From contig DASRRH010000026.1 in assembly GCA_035695825.1 (NCBI GenBank), positions 186,001 through 250,000 of the forward strand: a DNA stretch of 64,000 nucleotides, in the 5' to 3' direction. The stretch comes from JAKEFM01 sp035695825. GTDB lineage: Bacteria > Planctomycetota > UBA1135 > JAKEFM01. The translations under genes were made by a program, and so were the position numbers. The notes beneath the pieces were generated by a model. That model did not search any database and had not been told where the DNA came from. It saw nothing but the letters and a program-made list of their open reading frames with translations. Shown here piece after piece: positions 31,468-40,364 of the stretch. How positions within the stretch are numbered: the first letter of the stretch is position 1; every line of letters begins with the position of its first letter.

Positions 31468-34400
31468 GTGGATCCGACGATGACCGGCGCGGGGGAGCGT
31501 TTCCGCGAATCGCCCGGCGGGGGAACCTCGACCCCCGACGAGCGGGCGTACGCCGAGTACCTCGACGCGCTTCTCCGCGGCGCGACGGACGATCTCGACG
31601 CGTTCCTCGGGCGACATCCGCTCGTCTCGGGCGCGCTGCGCTCGCGCCTCGAAGCGCTGCATCGGATGCTCGCCGGGGACGGCGACCCGGCCGCGACCGA
31701 AAGGGTCCCGGTCCCCGCCGCGGGCGATCTTCCGCTCGAGCGGATCGGCGACTTCCGGCTGATCAAGCGTCTCGGCCAGGGCGGGATGGGGGTCGTCTAC
31801 CTCGCGGAGCAGGAGTCGCTTCGCCGACTCGTCGCGCTCAAGGTCCTCCGGCCCGAGCAGGCCGGCGCTTTCGAAGCGGGGACGCGCTTCGAGCGGGAGG
31901 TGCAGGCGATCGCGAAGCTCCGCCACCCGAACATCGTGACGGTGTTCGCGAACGGCGAGGAGAAAGGGATCCGGTACTTCGCGATGGAGCTCGTGCCGGG
32001 CAAAGGGCTGGACGAGCGTCTTCGCGAGGCGGCGGCGCGGGGAGAGAGGGTTCCGATCCCGACGGTCCTGCGCTGGGTGGCGCAGATCGCCCGGGCGCTC
32101 CAGTGCGCGCACGAAGCCGGTATCGTCCACCGGGACGTCAAGCCGTCGAACGTCTGGATCGCCGCCGACGGCCGGGCGACGCTCGTCGACTTCGGCCTCG
32201 CGCGCGATGTTCGGGCGGCGACGCTGACGGTGACGGGCGAGTTCCGGGGGACTCCTTACTACGCCTCGCCGGAGCAGGTCGCGGCGAAGCGGGTTCCGAT
32301 CGACGCCCGGACGGACGTCTACTCCCTCGGTGTCACGCTCTTCGAGTGCGTGACGGGAAGAGTGCCGTTTGAAGGGGAGACGACGGAGCAGGTTTTCGCC
32401 CAGATCCTCCTCGAGGAACCGCCGGCGCCGCGGCGGCTGAACCCTTCGATCCCGCGCGACCTCGAGACCGTGATCCTCGAGGCCATCGAGAAGGACCCGG
32501 GGCGGCGCTACGCGACGGCCGGGGCGTTCGCGGAGGATCTCGAGGCCCTCCTCGAGGTGCGGCCGATCCGGGCGCGGCCGGCGGGGGCGGCTACGCGAGT
32601 GGGGAAGTGGGCGAGGCGGAACCGGGGGTGGGCGGCGACCGGGGCGGCGGGTCTGCTCGCGCTCCTCGCGGTCGGGGGGATCCGGCTCGAGGAGAACCGG
32701 GAGGCGTCGCGTTCACGCTCGCGCGAGGTCGCGAACGCGATCGACGAGGCCCGAGCCCGTCTCGCCGGGTACCGAAACGACCGGGCTCGGGCGAAGGAGA
32801 TCGAGAGCGCGATCGAGCCTCTCGAGTTCGCCCTCAAGCGCCGCTTCCTCGACTGGGAAGAGGAGGCGCGGAGGATGCGGGGCGAGGACGCTGCCCGCGC
32901 CCTCCGCAGGAGTCTCGAGCAGGAGTTCGCCACGATCGAGGACCTCCTGAACCGCGGACAGAGGCTCGACCCGGACAGCGCCGCGATCCGCGACCTGCGG
33001 GCCGACCTCAATCTCGAGAAATGGCGGGACGCTTTCGCTGCGAAAGACGACTGGGCGATCGGCTTCTTCCGGCGGCGCGTCGAGGAAAACGACCCGACGC
33101 GCCGGCACGCGGCCGAGCTCTCCTCCCGCGGGACGCTGACGCTCGCCACGGAGCCCGCGGGGGCGAGCGCCTACCTCTTCCGCTACGTGGAGCAATCGAC
33201 GGCGAAAGAGGGAGGAGAGCACCGGCTCGTTCCCGTGCCGGTCGGAGATGCTGCGCCCGACGTGGCCCCGGGAACCTGGGCGCTGCGCGTCGTGAAGGGA
33301 GCCGGGGAGATCGAGGAGAACGACCTGCTTCTTCGAGTTGCCGGGTATCTGATCGAGGGGACCGTGCTGGTCGCGGAGGGGAAGGATCCGGTCCGGGCAC
33401 TCGATCGTCTCGTCTCGATCGATGGCATGCCGGTGCGGGACCGGCTCCAGGCCGAGTACTTCGGTTCGACAGGATGGCCCTCCCGGCCCTTCGAGTTCGA
33501 GCGGCAGGGGAGTCGATTCGCCGTGAACGCGGAGAGCCTGGAGGCCCTCGGGGTTCTCGTTCTTCCTCCCGATAGGCTCGCCGAACGCGGTGGGGTCCCC
33601 GCGGACGTCGATCACATGGGAATGGCCCGATCGGTCACGCTGCCGGCCGGGCTCGTGGTCCGGACGACCGCCGCGCCCCTCCTTCTCTCCCCCGCCGGCC
33701 TCGTCGGCAGGACGCCCCTCGCCCGGATCCCCCTCGAGCCGGGCTCCTACCTCGCGCTCCTCCGGCGCGAGGGCTACGAGGACCAGAGGTTTCCGTTCGT
33801 CGCGGACGGGGCCGCGGAGACGGGCGTCTCGACGAAACTGAATCCTCGAGGCACGACGCCGGAGGGCTTCGTGTTCGTTCCGGGGGGACCCTTCGTCGCG
33901 GGAGGGGATCCGGAAGCATTCTTCTCCTGGGAGCGCTCGGTCCGACACGTGCCGCCCTTCTGGATCATGGAGCGGGAGGTGACGCAGGGGGAGTACTTCG
34001 AGTTCCTGAACGATCCTTCGACTTTCGCGCAGATCGCAGCGTCGAAGGATCCGATCCTCCTGCCGGGCGCCACCGACGATCCCGAGGTTCGAGCGCGCGC
34101 GCCCCGGGACGCAGGCGGACGATTCGTGCCGCGGCCGGTCGCGAGGACCTCCGGGATCTCCCCCTTCTATGCGATGTCCGACCCTGGGGCCTATCCGGTG
34201 GGTGGCATCTCCTTCTCCGACGCCGAAGCCTACGCGAGGTGGAAGACGGTCCGGTCCGGGGAAAGAGGCGGGAGCCTCGAATACGCTCTCCCGACCGAGG
34301 AGCAGTGGGAGAAGGCGGCGAGGGGTGCCGACGGCCGCTTCTTTCCGTTCGGGGACTCCTTCGGGCAGAAGTGGATGAAGTCGCGGTACACCCGCCGCGG

Positions 34401-34698
34401 GAGAGCGGGGTCCAACCTGACCCTCTCCTATCCCGTCGACGAGTCCCCCTACGGGGTCTTCGATCTCGGAGGCAACCTCGCCGAGTATTGCCACGGCCGG
34501 TTGGAGCCGGACCTGCAGCCGGGCGAGAAGCCCTTCGACGTGACCGGGCGTCAAGGGAATCGGATGTTGCGGGGCGGCGCGTGCGAAGACGCGGACCCCA
34601 ATTCCTTCCGGGCGGCAAGCCGGGTCGAGTGGGACGGGTCCACCTCCGGCCGAGGCATCCGCCTGGTCGCGCGCCTGCGTTCGGAGTCCTCCCGTTGA
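31468..34698 (+). CDS. Ser/Thr kinase fused to an FGE-sulfatase-type domain
   Basis: 1076 residues, GTG start (ATG four codons later is possible). The kinase domain (about 94-365) has GQGGMGVVYLAE, K125, HRDVKPSN with D223, and DFG at 241-243; all catalytic residues are present. A membrane helix (WAATGAAGLLALLAVGG) lies near 388-405. Next come a coiled coil (about 410-500), a PEGA-like strand (TLATEPAGASAYLFRY, about 555-570) and a PDZ-like/bound region with VRALDRLVSIDGMPV. Residues about 798-1076 are an FGE-sulfatase (SUMF1-like) domain: FVFVPGGPFVAGGDP, MEREVTQGEYFEFLND, GGISFSDAEAYARWK, LPTEEQWEKAARGADG, GNLAEYCHGR, RMLRGGACED. The domain probably binds or senses ligands outside the cell, though enzymatic activity is possible. 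Confidence 0.93.
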   Translation: MDPTMTGAGERFRESPGGGTSTPDERAYAEYLDALLRGATDDLDAFLGRHPLVSGALRSRLEALHRMLAGDGDPAATERVPVPAAGDLPLERIGDFRLIKRLGQGGMGVVYLAEQESLRRLVALKVLRPEQAGAFEAGTRFEREVQAIAKLRHPNIVTVFANGEEKGIRYFAMELVPGKGLDERLREAAARGERVPIPTVLRWVAQIARALQCAHEAGIVHRDVKPSNVWIAADGRATLVDFGLARDVRAATLTVTGEFRGTPYYASPEQVAAKRVPIDARTDVYSLGVTLFECVTGRVPFEGETTEQVFAQILLEEPPAPRRLNPSIPRDLETVILEAIEKDPGRRYATAGAFAEDLEALLEVRPIRARPAGAATRVGKWARRNRGWAATGAAGLLALLAVGGIRLEENREASRSRSREVANAIDEARARLAGYRNDRARAKEIESAIEPLEFALKRRFLDWEEEARRMRGEDAARALRRSLEQEFATIEDLLNRGQRLDPDSAAIRDLRADLNLEKWRDAFAAKDDWAIGFFRRRVEENDPTRRHAAELSSRGTLTLATEPAGASAYLFRYVEQSTAKEGGEHRLVPVPVGDAAPDVAPGTWALRVVKGAGEIEENDLLLRVAGYLIEGTVLVAEGKDPVRALDRLVSIDGMPVRDRLQAEYFGSTGWPSRPFEFERQGSRFAVNAESLEALGVLVLPPDRLAERGGVPADVDHMGMARSVTLPAGLVVRTTAAPLLLSPAGLVGRTPLARIPLEPGSYLALLRREGYEDQRFPFVADGAAETGVSTKLNPRGTTPEGFVFVPGGPFVAGGDPEAFFSWERSVRHVPPFWIMEREVTQGEYFEFLNDPSTFAQIAASKDPILLPGATDDPEVRARAPRDAGGRFVPRPVARTSGISPFYAMSDPGAYPVGGISFSDAEAYARWKTVRSGERGGSLEYALPTEEQWEKAARGADGRFFPFGDSFGQKWMKSRYTRRGRAGSNLTLSYPVDESPYGVFDLGGNLAEYCHGRLEPDLQPGEKPFDVTGRQGNRMLRGGACEDADPNSFRAASRVEWDGSTSGRGIRLVARLRSESSR

Positions 34699-34734
34699 TG
34701 ACCCGAGCCGCTCCGGACTGCGGGGATTGAACCG

Positions 34735-34884
34735 ATGGCCGACGCCGGGGAACGCTTCCGCGAAACGCCCGGCGGGGGAGCGATGAGCCCCGACGGGCGG
34801 GTGGTCGTCGAGTCCCCCGACGCGTTCCTCGCGCGGATGCCGAGCGCAGCGCGCCGGTCAGCGCTCCTCGGGCGCGGGCGGCCC
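34735..34884 (+). pseudogene. 5' remnant of a third kinase gene
   Basis: Starting at an ATG, the sequence repeats the N-terminus of the kinase at 31480: ADAGERFRETPGGG against TGAGERFRESPGGG, then SPDGR against TPDER, then DAFLARMPSAARRSALLGR against DAFLGRHPLVSGALRSRL. About 80% of the first 65 bases match. A deletion separates the two blocks, and the frame then runs into the end of the convergent secreted-protein gene. No kinase domain remains. Confidence 0.7.
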
Positions 34885-34887
34885 CGG

Positions 34888-36321
34888 TCAGAGGACCGAG
34901 ACCTCGACCCCTTCGCTCGCGGCGATGCCGAGGGGAGCCCCAGGGTCCAGGTGGAAGGTCTGCAGGAAGACCTGCCCGTCGGTCACGCTCGGACCCCCGA
35001 CCAGAGCGGGATCGTTCGGGATCGGGAGAGGGATCGCGCCCGAGGGCGGGAGGGGCGCGAGGAGGACGAGCTGAGCCGGGTCGATCAGCAGCGTGAAGCC
35101 GAGGACCGGGAGATTCGCGCGTCCAAGGCTCGCCGCGAAGAAGCCCGCGGCGGGGAGAGGCCCGGGCGACGCCGCGAGCGTCAGGCTGAATGCCGCGTTG
35201 CCGACCGTCGGGAGCCCGCCGGGGTTCGGCGCGATCGCCCACGTGTAAGCGCTCGTTCCGGGCGTCCCGGTCCCATAGGTCTCGGGATCCGGATTCACCT
35301 CGATCCCCGACTTCGCGCCCCACCAGCCGAGGTAGCCGAACGTGAGCTGCGTCGCCGCGCCGGCCGGCGTCATCCAATAGGCGGTGCCGGGCGGAGGACC
35401 GAAGCCCGAGACCACGGCGTAGTTCCCGGTGACCCTCTCCATCGCCAATCCATTCGCGTCGCCGATCGCCGTCGCGGCGGCGGTGAGGTTCGAAGCGGGG
35501 TAAGGGATGGAAGGGTCGATCCGGTAGATGCACGGGTCGGGGCCATAGAGGCCGGACACGACGAGGAAACCGCTGTTGTCGAAGGCGAGGGCCGAGACCC
35601 CGAGCGGGAGGGCGGAGATCTGCGTCGGCGTACCGCCGCCGGGGATCGGCACGCTCCAGACCTCCGAGAAGGTCGCGTTGTGAAAGAGACCGAAGTAGGC
35701 GGTCGTCCCCGCCGCGTCCGCCGTCGCGGCGTTCACGAAGGCGCCGGAGAGCATGCCGATCGGCAGAGGGGAGACGGGGACGGGGACGACGACCCCTGTG
35801 TTCGGGTTCACGATCCCCAGAATCGCGCCTCCGAGCGGCCCGGAGACGATGTCCGCGACGCCGACGAGGACGTCTCCGGTCGGCAGGAGGGCGCACTGGG
35901 CGATCTGGCTCCCGTTTCCGGCGCCGGTCCCGATCGGGAAGAGGTTGTCCGTCGCGACCGTCGCGCCGTTCAGGCTGAGGATGTGGAGGTCGATCACGGT
36001 CCCGGGAATCGTCGAGAGCTCTCCGACGATCAACGCGCCGTCGCTCGGCCGGCGGAGCACGCAATTGGCGCCCTGCTCATTCGCACCGCCCGTGCAGGCT
36101 CCGGTGAGGTCGCACCCGAGGCCGGTCACCTGGATCGGCGGGACGAGGGTCGAGGGGGAACGCGGGTGGACGAAGAAGAGCCTCCCGTCCTCGGATAAGT
36201 TCTGGCGGCGGAAGCTCGACACCACGTACCAGCCGTCCGGGACCTGCGCCCGGAGGCTCGACGCCGCGGAGAAGGCGACGGCAACGCCGAACGCGCCTGT
36301 CAAGAATCTGGAGAGCGTCAT
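34888..36321 (-). CDS. Secreted repeat protein B, paralogue of the gene at 26377
   Basis: 477 residues; ATG at 36321, signal peptide ending SLRAQ followed by VPDGWYVVSSF. The same architecture as paralogue A: blade-like repeats (LPTGDVLVGVADI, GVSALAFDNSGFLVVSGL, GDANGLAMERVTGNYAVVSG), a NPDPETYG segment and the C-terminal domain NPGGLPTVGNAAFSL, LPIPNDPALVGG, ending GVEVSVL. It has four Cys in the first 110 residues of the mature part, which A lacks. Divergent from an ECF gene at 36526, exactly as A is from the ECF gene at 28005. This repeated pairing suggests each is controlled with its sigma factor. Function unknown. Confidence 0.78.
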   Translation of the reverse strand: MTLSRFLTGAFGVAVAFSAASSLRAQVPDGWYVVSSFRRQNLSEDGRLFFVHPRSPSTLVPPIQVTGLGCDLTGACTGGANEQGANCVLRRPSDGALIVGELSTIPGTVIDLHILSLNGATVATDNLFPIGTGAGNGSQIAQCALLPTGDVLVGVADIVSGPLGGAILGIVNPNTGVVVPVPVSPLPIGMLSGAFVNAATADAAGTTAYFGLFHNATFSEVWSVPIPGGGTPTQISALPLGVSALAFDNSGFLVVSGLYGPDPCIYRIDPSIPYPASNLTAAATAIGDANGLAMERVTGNYAVVSGFGPPPGTAYWMTPAGAATQLTFGYLGWWGAKSGIEVNPDPETYGTGTPGTSAYTWAIAPNPGGLPTVGNAAFSLTLAASPGPLPAAGFFAASLGRANLPVLGFTLLIDPAQLVLLAPLPPSGAIPLPIPNDPALVGGPSVTDGQVFLQTFHLDPGAPLGIAASEGVEVSVL

Positions 36322-36525
36322 GTCTTTGCTCCTTCGCGCGGCGGGACCGGACCGCTCCGGTCGCCGGCCGTCCATCCGGGTTCGGGTAACCCCCGGCGGG
36401 GCCCCTTCCATCCTCGGCTGGCGAAGGACGGGCGAGAACCGAACGGGGATTCTCCCGGTGGGAGGCCGGGTCGCCAGAGAGGCAGCGCCGGGTTAGCCTC
36501 CGACGCGCGCGGGGTCGGCCGGACC

Positions 36526-37149
36526 GTGAGTCAGAGCAAGGACACGACTTTCCTCCTCGTCCGACGGGCGAAGGAGGGAGACGCGGAAGCGATGAACGCG
36601 CTCTTCGCGCGCCATCGGGACCTCGTCCGCCGGGCCGCGGCGCGCGCGATGGGACCGGCGCTCCGGGGGCGGGAGGAGCCGGAAGACCTCGCGCAGACGG
36701 CGTTCCGCGACGCGATCCTCGAGTTCGATCAGTTCGAAGGGACAAAGGAGGGCTCGTTCCGACTCTGGCTCCGGCGGATCGTGGAGAACAAGGCGCGGGA
36801 CCGCGCGCGGTACTGGAGGGCGGGGAAGCGCGGCGCGGCGCTCGCGCCGGGAGGGCGTGCGGAGGGCCAGCCGGGCGAGACGACCGAGCCGGGAACGCCC
36901 GCCCTCGACCCGAGCGTCACGGAATTGCTCGCCGTGGCAGAGCGAAAGCCGCTCGTCCGCGGCGCGGTCGAGTCTCTCCCGGAGCGATGGCGCCGGGCGA
37001 TCGAGTACGCCTACTACGATGGCCTTTCGTTTCGCGAAGCGGCGAAGAGGCTCGGGCTCCCGTCCGAGGACGCCGCGCGGATGCTGCTGCGGCGGGCGGA
37101 GCGAGCGCTCAAGGCGAAGTTGCCGCCGGGCGTCGATCCCACGGGATAG
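36526..37149 (+). CDS. ECF-type sigma factor
   Basis: 207 residues, GTG start. Region 2: MNALFARHRDLVRRAAARAM, PEDLAQTAFRDAILEFDQF, FRLWLRRIVENKARDRARYW. Region 4: LPERWRRAIEYAYYDGLSFREAAKRLGLPSEDAARMLLRRAERAL. The class, with an insert between regions and the AYYDGLSFREAA motif, is common in Planctomycetota. Unlike the four ZAS-linked ECF genes, no anti-sigma gene follows; only a decayed TPR fragment does. It is divergent from secreted protein B. Confidence 0.88.
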   Translation: MSQSKDTTFLLVRRAKEGDAEAMNALFARHRDLVRRAAARAMGPALRGREEPEDLAQTAFRDAILEFDQFEGTKEGSFRLWLRRIVENKARDRARYWRAGKRGAALAPGGRAEGQPGETTEPGTPALDPSVTELLAVAERKPLVRGAVESLPERWRRAIEYAYYDGLSFREAAKRLGLPSEDAARMLLRRAERALKAKLPPGVDPTG

Positions 37150-37187
37150 GCGGAGAATCGCCTTCCGACCCCGGCCCGCGGCGGGCC

Positions 37188-37340
37188 TCCATCCTGGACA
37201 CTCTCGCCCATGCGCTCGACGCGAACGGGAGGGAGGCCGACGCGATCCAAATCGAAGAAGAGGCCCTCGCGACGTGCCCCCCCGAGACGAACAACTCCGG
37301 GGCACCATCGAGCCCGCGCTCGCGAGGTTCCGGGACGGGG
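37188..37340 (+). pseudogene. Frameshifted C-terminal fragment of a TPR protein
   Basis: One frame reads ILDTLAHALDANGREADAIQ, then IEEEALATCPPE, a classic terminal TPR unit. After a run of seven C's the match continues in another frame as RDEQLRGTIEPALARFRDG. One extra C would join the two. No start or N-terminal part exists between this and the sigma gene stop at 37149. It is therefore the stump of a TPR (possibly kinase-TPR) gene. Confidence 0.6.
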
Positions 37341-37361
37341 CAGGGGTGGAGGGGACCGATT

Positions 37362-39593
37362 TCACCCCTTCTCGAGGGTGACCGGAGCGTTGTAGTCGGG
37401 CTCGAGGCTCGCCGGGTCGAGACGGCGCGGGAGGAGGACGTTCGCCTCGGGCCAGAAGGCCTGGAGCGTCCCGGGCTGGACCGGCGCGATCCGCGCGACC
37501 CCGCGGAACTCCCCGCAGGAGGAACGGAGCCGGACCGGATCCCCTCCGCGCAGGCCGAGCCGCTCCGCGTCCGCGGGCGACACGAAGACCTCGTCGCGGC
37601 GGCGGCTCCCCGTGAGGGGGTCTCCGTCCTCCCAGACGATCGTGTTGAACTGCTTGCCGCGGCGCGTAGCGAGGTAGAAGGTCCCGGCGGGAAGGGCGTT
37701 GTCGGGGGGGACGAGCGCGGTGAATCGAGCGCGCCCTCCGGGGAGGTTCGGGCAGACGCCCCCCTCGAGGAGCATCGGCCCGCCGTACTGGAAGGAGTCC
37801 CCTTCCCGCCGCAGGCCCGAGAGGCCCGCGTAGATCGGGATCGCGCGCTCCATCTCCTCGCGGAGTTGTTGGGCGTCCTTCCACCGGAACAGGGCCCGCC
37901 CCGCGGGGGGAAGGGCGCGCTCCCCGAGCCGTTCGAGGATCCGCCACTCCGATTCCGCCTCGCCGATCCGGGGGCCGGGGACCTCGGGGCTGAACCGGAC
38001 GCGCCGCTCCGTGCTCGTCACCGTCCCGCCCCCCTCCTGCTCGTAGCGCGTGCGGGCGGGGAAGAGGACCACGACGTCCGCGGGCTCGACGAGCATCGAC
38101 GTGTTGAGGACGAGGTCCTGGTGGATGCGGCAGGGGGTGCGCGCGAGCGCCGCGCGCGCGGAGGCGGGCTCGGGCATCGTCTCGAGGAAGTTCCCCCCGA
38201 GGAAGTAGAGGACGTCGAGCTCGCCGCGCTCCGCCGCGGAGACCATCTCCGCGGCGGAGAGTCCGCGGGAGGAGGGGACGGGGTGGGTCCAGATCGCCTC
38301 CACGCGCCGGCGGTTCGCCTCGTCGAGCGGCGTCCCGCCCGGGAGGGCGTTCGGGACCGCGCCGCACTCGGCGGCCCCCTGCACCCCCGAGTGGCCGCGG
38401 ACCGGGACGAGGCCGCAGCCGCGCCGGCCGACCATCCCGCGCGCGAGGGCGAGGTTGACGACCGCCTTCACGTTCTCGACGCCGAAGCGGTGCTGCGTGA
38501 GCCCCATGCTCCAGATGAAGACGGCGCTCCTCGCCTGCGCGTAGCGGTCCGCGAAGCGGCGCATCTCCCCCCGGCTCGTCCCGGAGGCGCGCTCGAGGGA
38601 CTCCCAGGTCTGCGCGTCGAGGGCGGACTCGAGGGCCTCGAAGCCGGTCGTGTGCGCCCCGACGAAGGCGCGGTCGATCCCCCCGGTCGCGCGGAGGTGC
38701 TTGAGGACCCCGTTCGCGAAGGGGACGTCCCCGCCGACCGCGACGGGGAAGAAGTCGTCCATGAAGGAAGTCCCGAGGAGCGCGCTCCGCGGGACGGAGG
38801 GGACCCAGTAGCGCTCGAGGCCCGGCTCCCGGTAGGGGTTCACGACGGCGAAGCGGGCGCCGCGGCGTCGCGCGAGGTGGAAGTACTTCATCGCGACCGG
38901 CTGGTTGTTCGCGATGTCCGTTCCGAAGAGGACGATCCAGTCGGCGGCCATCCAGTCGGAGTAGGAGTTCGTCGAGGCCCCGACGCCGAGGGTCTCCTTG
39001 AGCGCCGTCGTCGAGGCGGCGTGGCAGAGGCGGGCCGCGTTGTCGACGTTGTTCGTCCCGAGGAGACGGGCGAGCTTCTGCGCGACGTAGTAGACCTCGT
39101 TCGTGAGCCCCCGCGAGGTCGTGTAGATCGCCGTGCGGTCGGGTCGGGTCGAGCGGATCGCGGAGGCGCCGGCCTCGAGCGCCTCCTCCCAGGAGACCCG
39201 CCGGAAGCCCCGGTCGCCGCGCCGGCGGAGCATCGCGTAGGGGAGTCGCCCGAGCCCCCGCAACGCCCGCCCGTCGAGGGGCTCGAGCGCCTTGACGTCG
39301 GCGAGGAGGGTGGGGTCGAGCGCGGGCACCGTGTTGAGGCGGAGCATCCGGAGCCGCGTGAGGCAGAGGTGAATGCCCTCCATCGCGTCGTCCCGCAGCC
39401 CCCGGGGCCCGAGGGAGCAGCCGTCGCAGACCCCGTGGCGGAGGATCCTCCACGCGTAGCCGAGCCGGTCGCGGTTCTCCCAGGCGACCGCGAGCATCTC
39501 GCGGTAGTGGCGCGGCTTCGTCGACGCGAGCCCGAACGGGAGAAGGTCGCGCAGGCGCCGGCGCGGGGGGAGGGGGGAAGAGGGAGGGTCCAA
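37362..39593 (-). CDS. FdhF/YdeP-like molybdopterin oxidoreductase, alpha subunit
   Basis: 743 residues. It resembles the TIGR01701/YdeP group of formate-dehydrogenase-like molybdopterin enzymes. The N-terminal Cys pair is HGVCDGC (C56, C59). Molybdopterin-binding blocks include TNEVYYVAQKLARLLGTNNVDNAARLCHA, DWIVLFGTDIANNQPVAMKY, GLTQHRFGVENVKAVVNLAL, and RGHSGVQGAAECGAVPN. The C-terminal MGD domain contains NTIVWEDGDPLTG and GDPVRLRSSCG. YdeP-type proteins have a reduced Fe-S cluster set and no known physiological substrate; formate is not proven. The start is ATG at 39593. It lies 6 bp after purQ's stop on the same strand and may be co-transcribed with purLQ, though the functions are unrelated. 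Confidence 0.9.
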   Translation of the reverse strand: MDPPSSPLPPRRRLRDLLPFGLASTKPRHYREMLAVAWENRDRLGYAWRILRHGVCDGCSLGPRGLRDDAMEGIHLCLTRLRMLRLNTVPALDPTLLADVKALEPLDGRALRGLGRLPYAMLRRRGDRGFRRVSWEEALEAGASAIRSTRPDRTAIYTTSRGLTNEVYYVAQKLARLLGTNNVDNAARLCHAASTTALKETLGVGASTNSYSDWMAADWIVLFGTDIANNQPVAMKYFHLARRRGARFAVVNPYREPGLERYWVPSVPRSALLGTSFMDDFFPVAVGGDVPFANGVLKHLRATGGIDRAFVGAHTTGFEALESALDAQTWESLERASGTSRGEMRRFADRYAQARSAVFIWSMGLTQHRFGVENVKAVVNLALARGMVGRRGCGLVPVRGHSGVQGAAECGAVPNALPGGTPLDEANRRRVEAIWTHPVPSSRGLSAAEMVSAAERGELDVLYFLGGNFLETMPEPASARAALARTPCRIHQDLVLNTSMLVEPADVVVLFPARTRYEQEGGGTVTSTERRVRFSPEVPGPRIGEAESEWRILERLGERALPPAGRALFRWKDAQQLREEMERAIPIYAGLSGLRREGDSFQYGGPMLLEGGVCPNLPGGRARFTALVPPDNALPAGTFYLATRRGKQFNTIVWEDGDPLTGSRRRDEVFVSPADAERLGLRGGDPVRLRSSCGEFRGVARIAPVQPGTLQAFWPEANVLLPRRLDPASLEPDYNAPVTLEKG

Positions 39594-39599
39594 CTCGCC

Positions 39600-40364
39600 C
39601 TAGCCGCGCGCGGCGGCGACGAGGGCGCGGAAGAGCACGGCCCCCGCCCCCTCGCCGCGCTCGCTGCGGCGCGTCCAGTCGGGGGCGTGGTGGAAGAGGG
39701 TGTTGCGGTCGGGGTGCGGCATCAGGCCGAGGATCCGGCCGGAGGGGTCGCAGAGCCCGGCGATTCCGTTCTGCGAGCCGTTCGGGTTCCAGGGGTAGAC
39801 GGCGGTCTCGCCCGAGGGGCCGAGGTACCGGAAGGCAACGAGCCGCTCCCGCTCGATCGCCTCGAGCGCCGGCGCGTCGCGGGCGAGAAACTTCCCCTCT
39901 CCGTGGGCCGTCGGCGTCTCGAGGACGAGCCCCTTCGGGAGCCAGGTCGCCCGGGAGTCCTCGACGCGGAGGCGCACCCAGCGATCCTCGTATCGCCCCG
40001 AGTCGTTCGCCGCGAGGGTCGTTTCGACGGCGCCTCGCCGCAGGCCGGGGAGGAGGCCGCACTTCGCCAGGACCTGGAAGCCGTTGCAGATGCCGAGGAC
40101 GATCCCCCCGCGCTCCGCGAGGGAGTGGAGCGCGTCGAAGAGGTGGAGGCGGGTCTCGAGGGCCTGGATCTTCCCCGCTCCGACATGGTCGCCGTAGGAG
40201 AAGCCTCCGGGGAAGACGACGATCCCGTACGCGCGGAGGCGCTCGGGGGAGCCGTAGACCTCGCGCACGTGGAGGAGGTCGGCGCGGGCCCCGGCCCGCT
40301 CGAGGGCGAGGACCGTCTCGCGCTCGCAGTTCGTCCCCGCGCATCGCAGGACCGCGGCCCTCAC
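39600..40364 (-). CDS. purQ: Phosphoribosylformylglycinamidine synthase, glutaminase subunit
   Basis: 254 residues; class I glutamine amidotransferase supplying ammonia to PurL. The N-terminus AAVLRCAGTNCERETVLAL is PurQ-like. The oxyanion and nucleophile regions are VVFPGGFSYGDHVGAGK and GIVLGICNGFQVL (catalytic Cys in GICNG). The catalytic His/Glu are in GLMPHPDRN, with the family AHGEGKF loop in between. GTG start overlaps the purL stop as GTGA. Confidence 0.96.
   Translation of the reverse strand: MRAAVLRCAGTNCERETVLALERAGARADLLHVREVYGSPERLRAYGIVVFPGGFSYGDHVGAGKIQALETRLHLFDALHSLAERGGIVLGICNGFQVLAKCGLLPGLRRGAVETTLAANDSGRYEDRWVRLRVEDSRATWLPKGLVLETPTAHGEGKFLARDAPALEAIERERLVAFRYLGPSGETAVYPWNPNGSQNGIAGLCDPSGRILGLMPHPDRNTLFHHAPDWTRRSERGEGAGAVLFRALVAAARG

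Noticed and set aside
37362..39593. Naming this gene as formate dehydrogenase
   Set aside because: It groups by motif with YdeP-type proteins, has a reduced Fe-S set and no adjacent Fe-S or cytochrome subunit. The substrate cannot be assigned.
36493..40344. A 1283-codon minus-strand open frame
   Set aside because: It overlaps the YdeP-like oxidoreductase and ECF gene in another frame and reads as Arg/Pro/Gly-rich low-complexity sequence.
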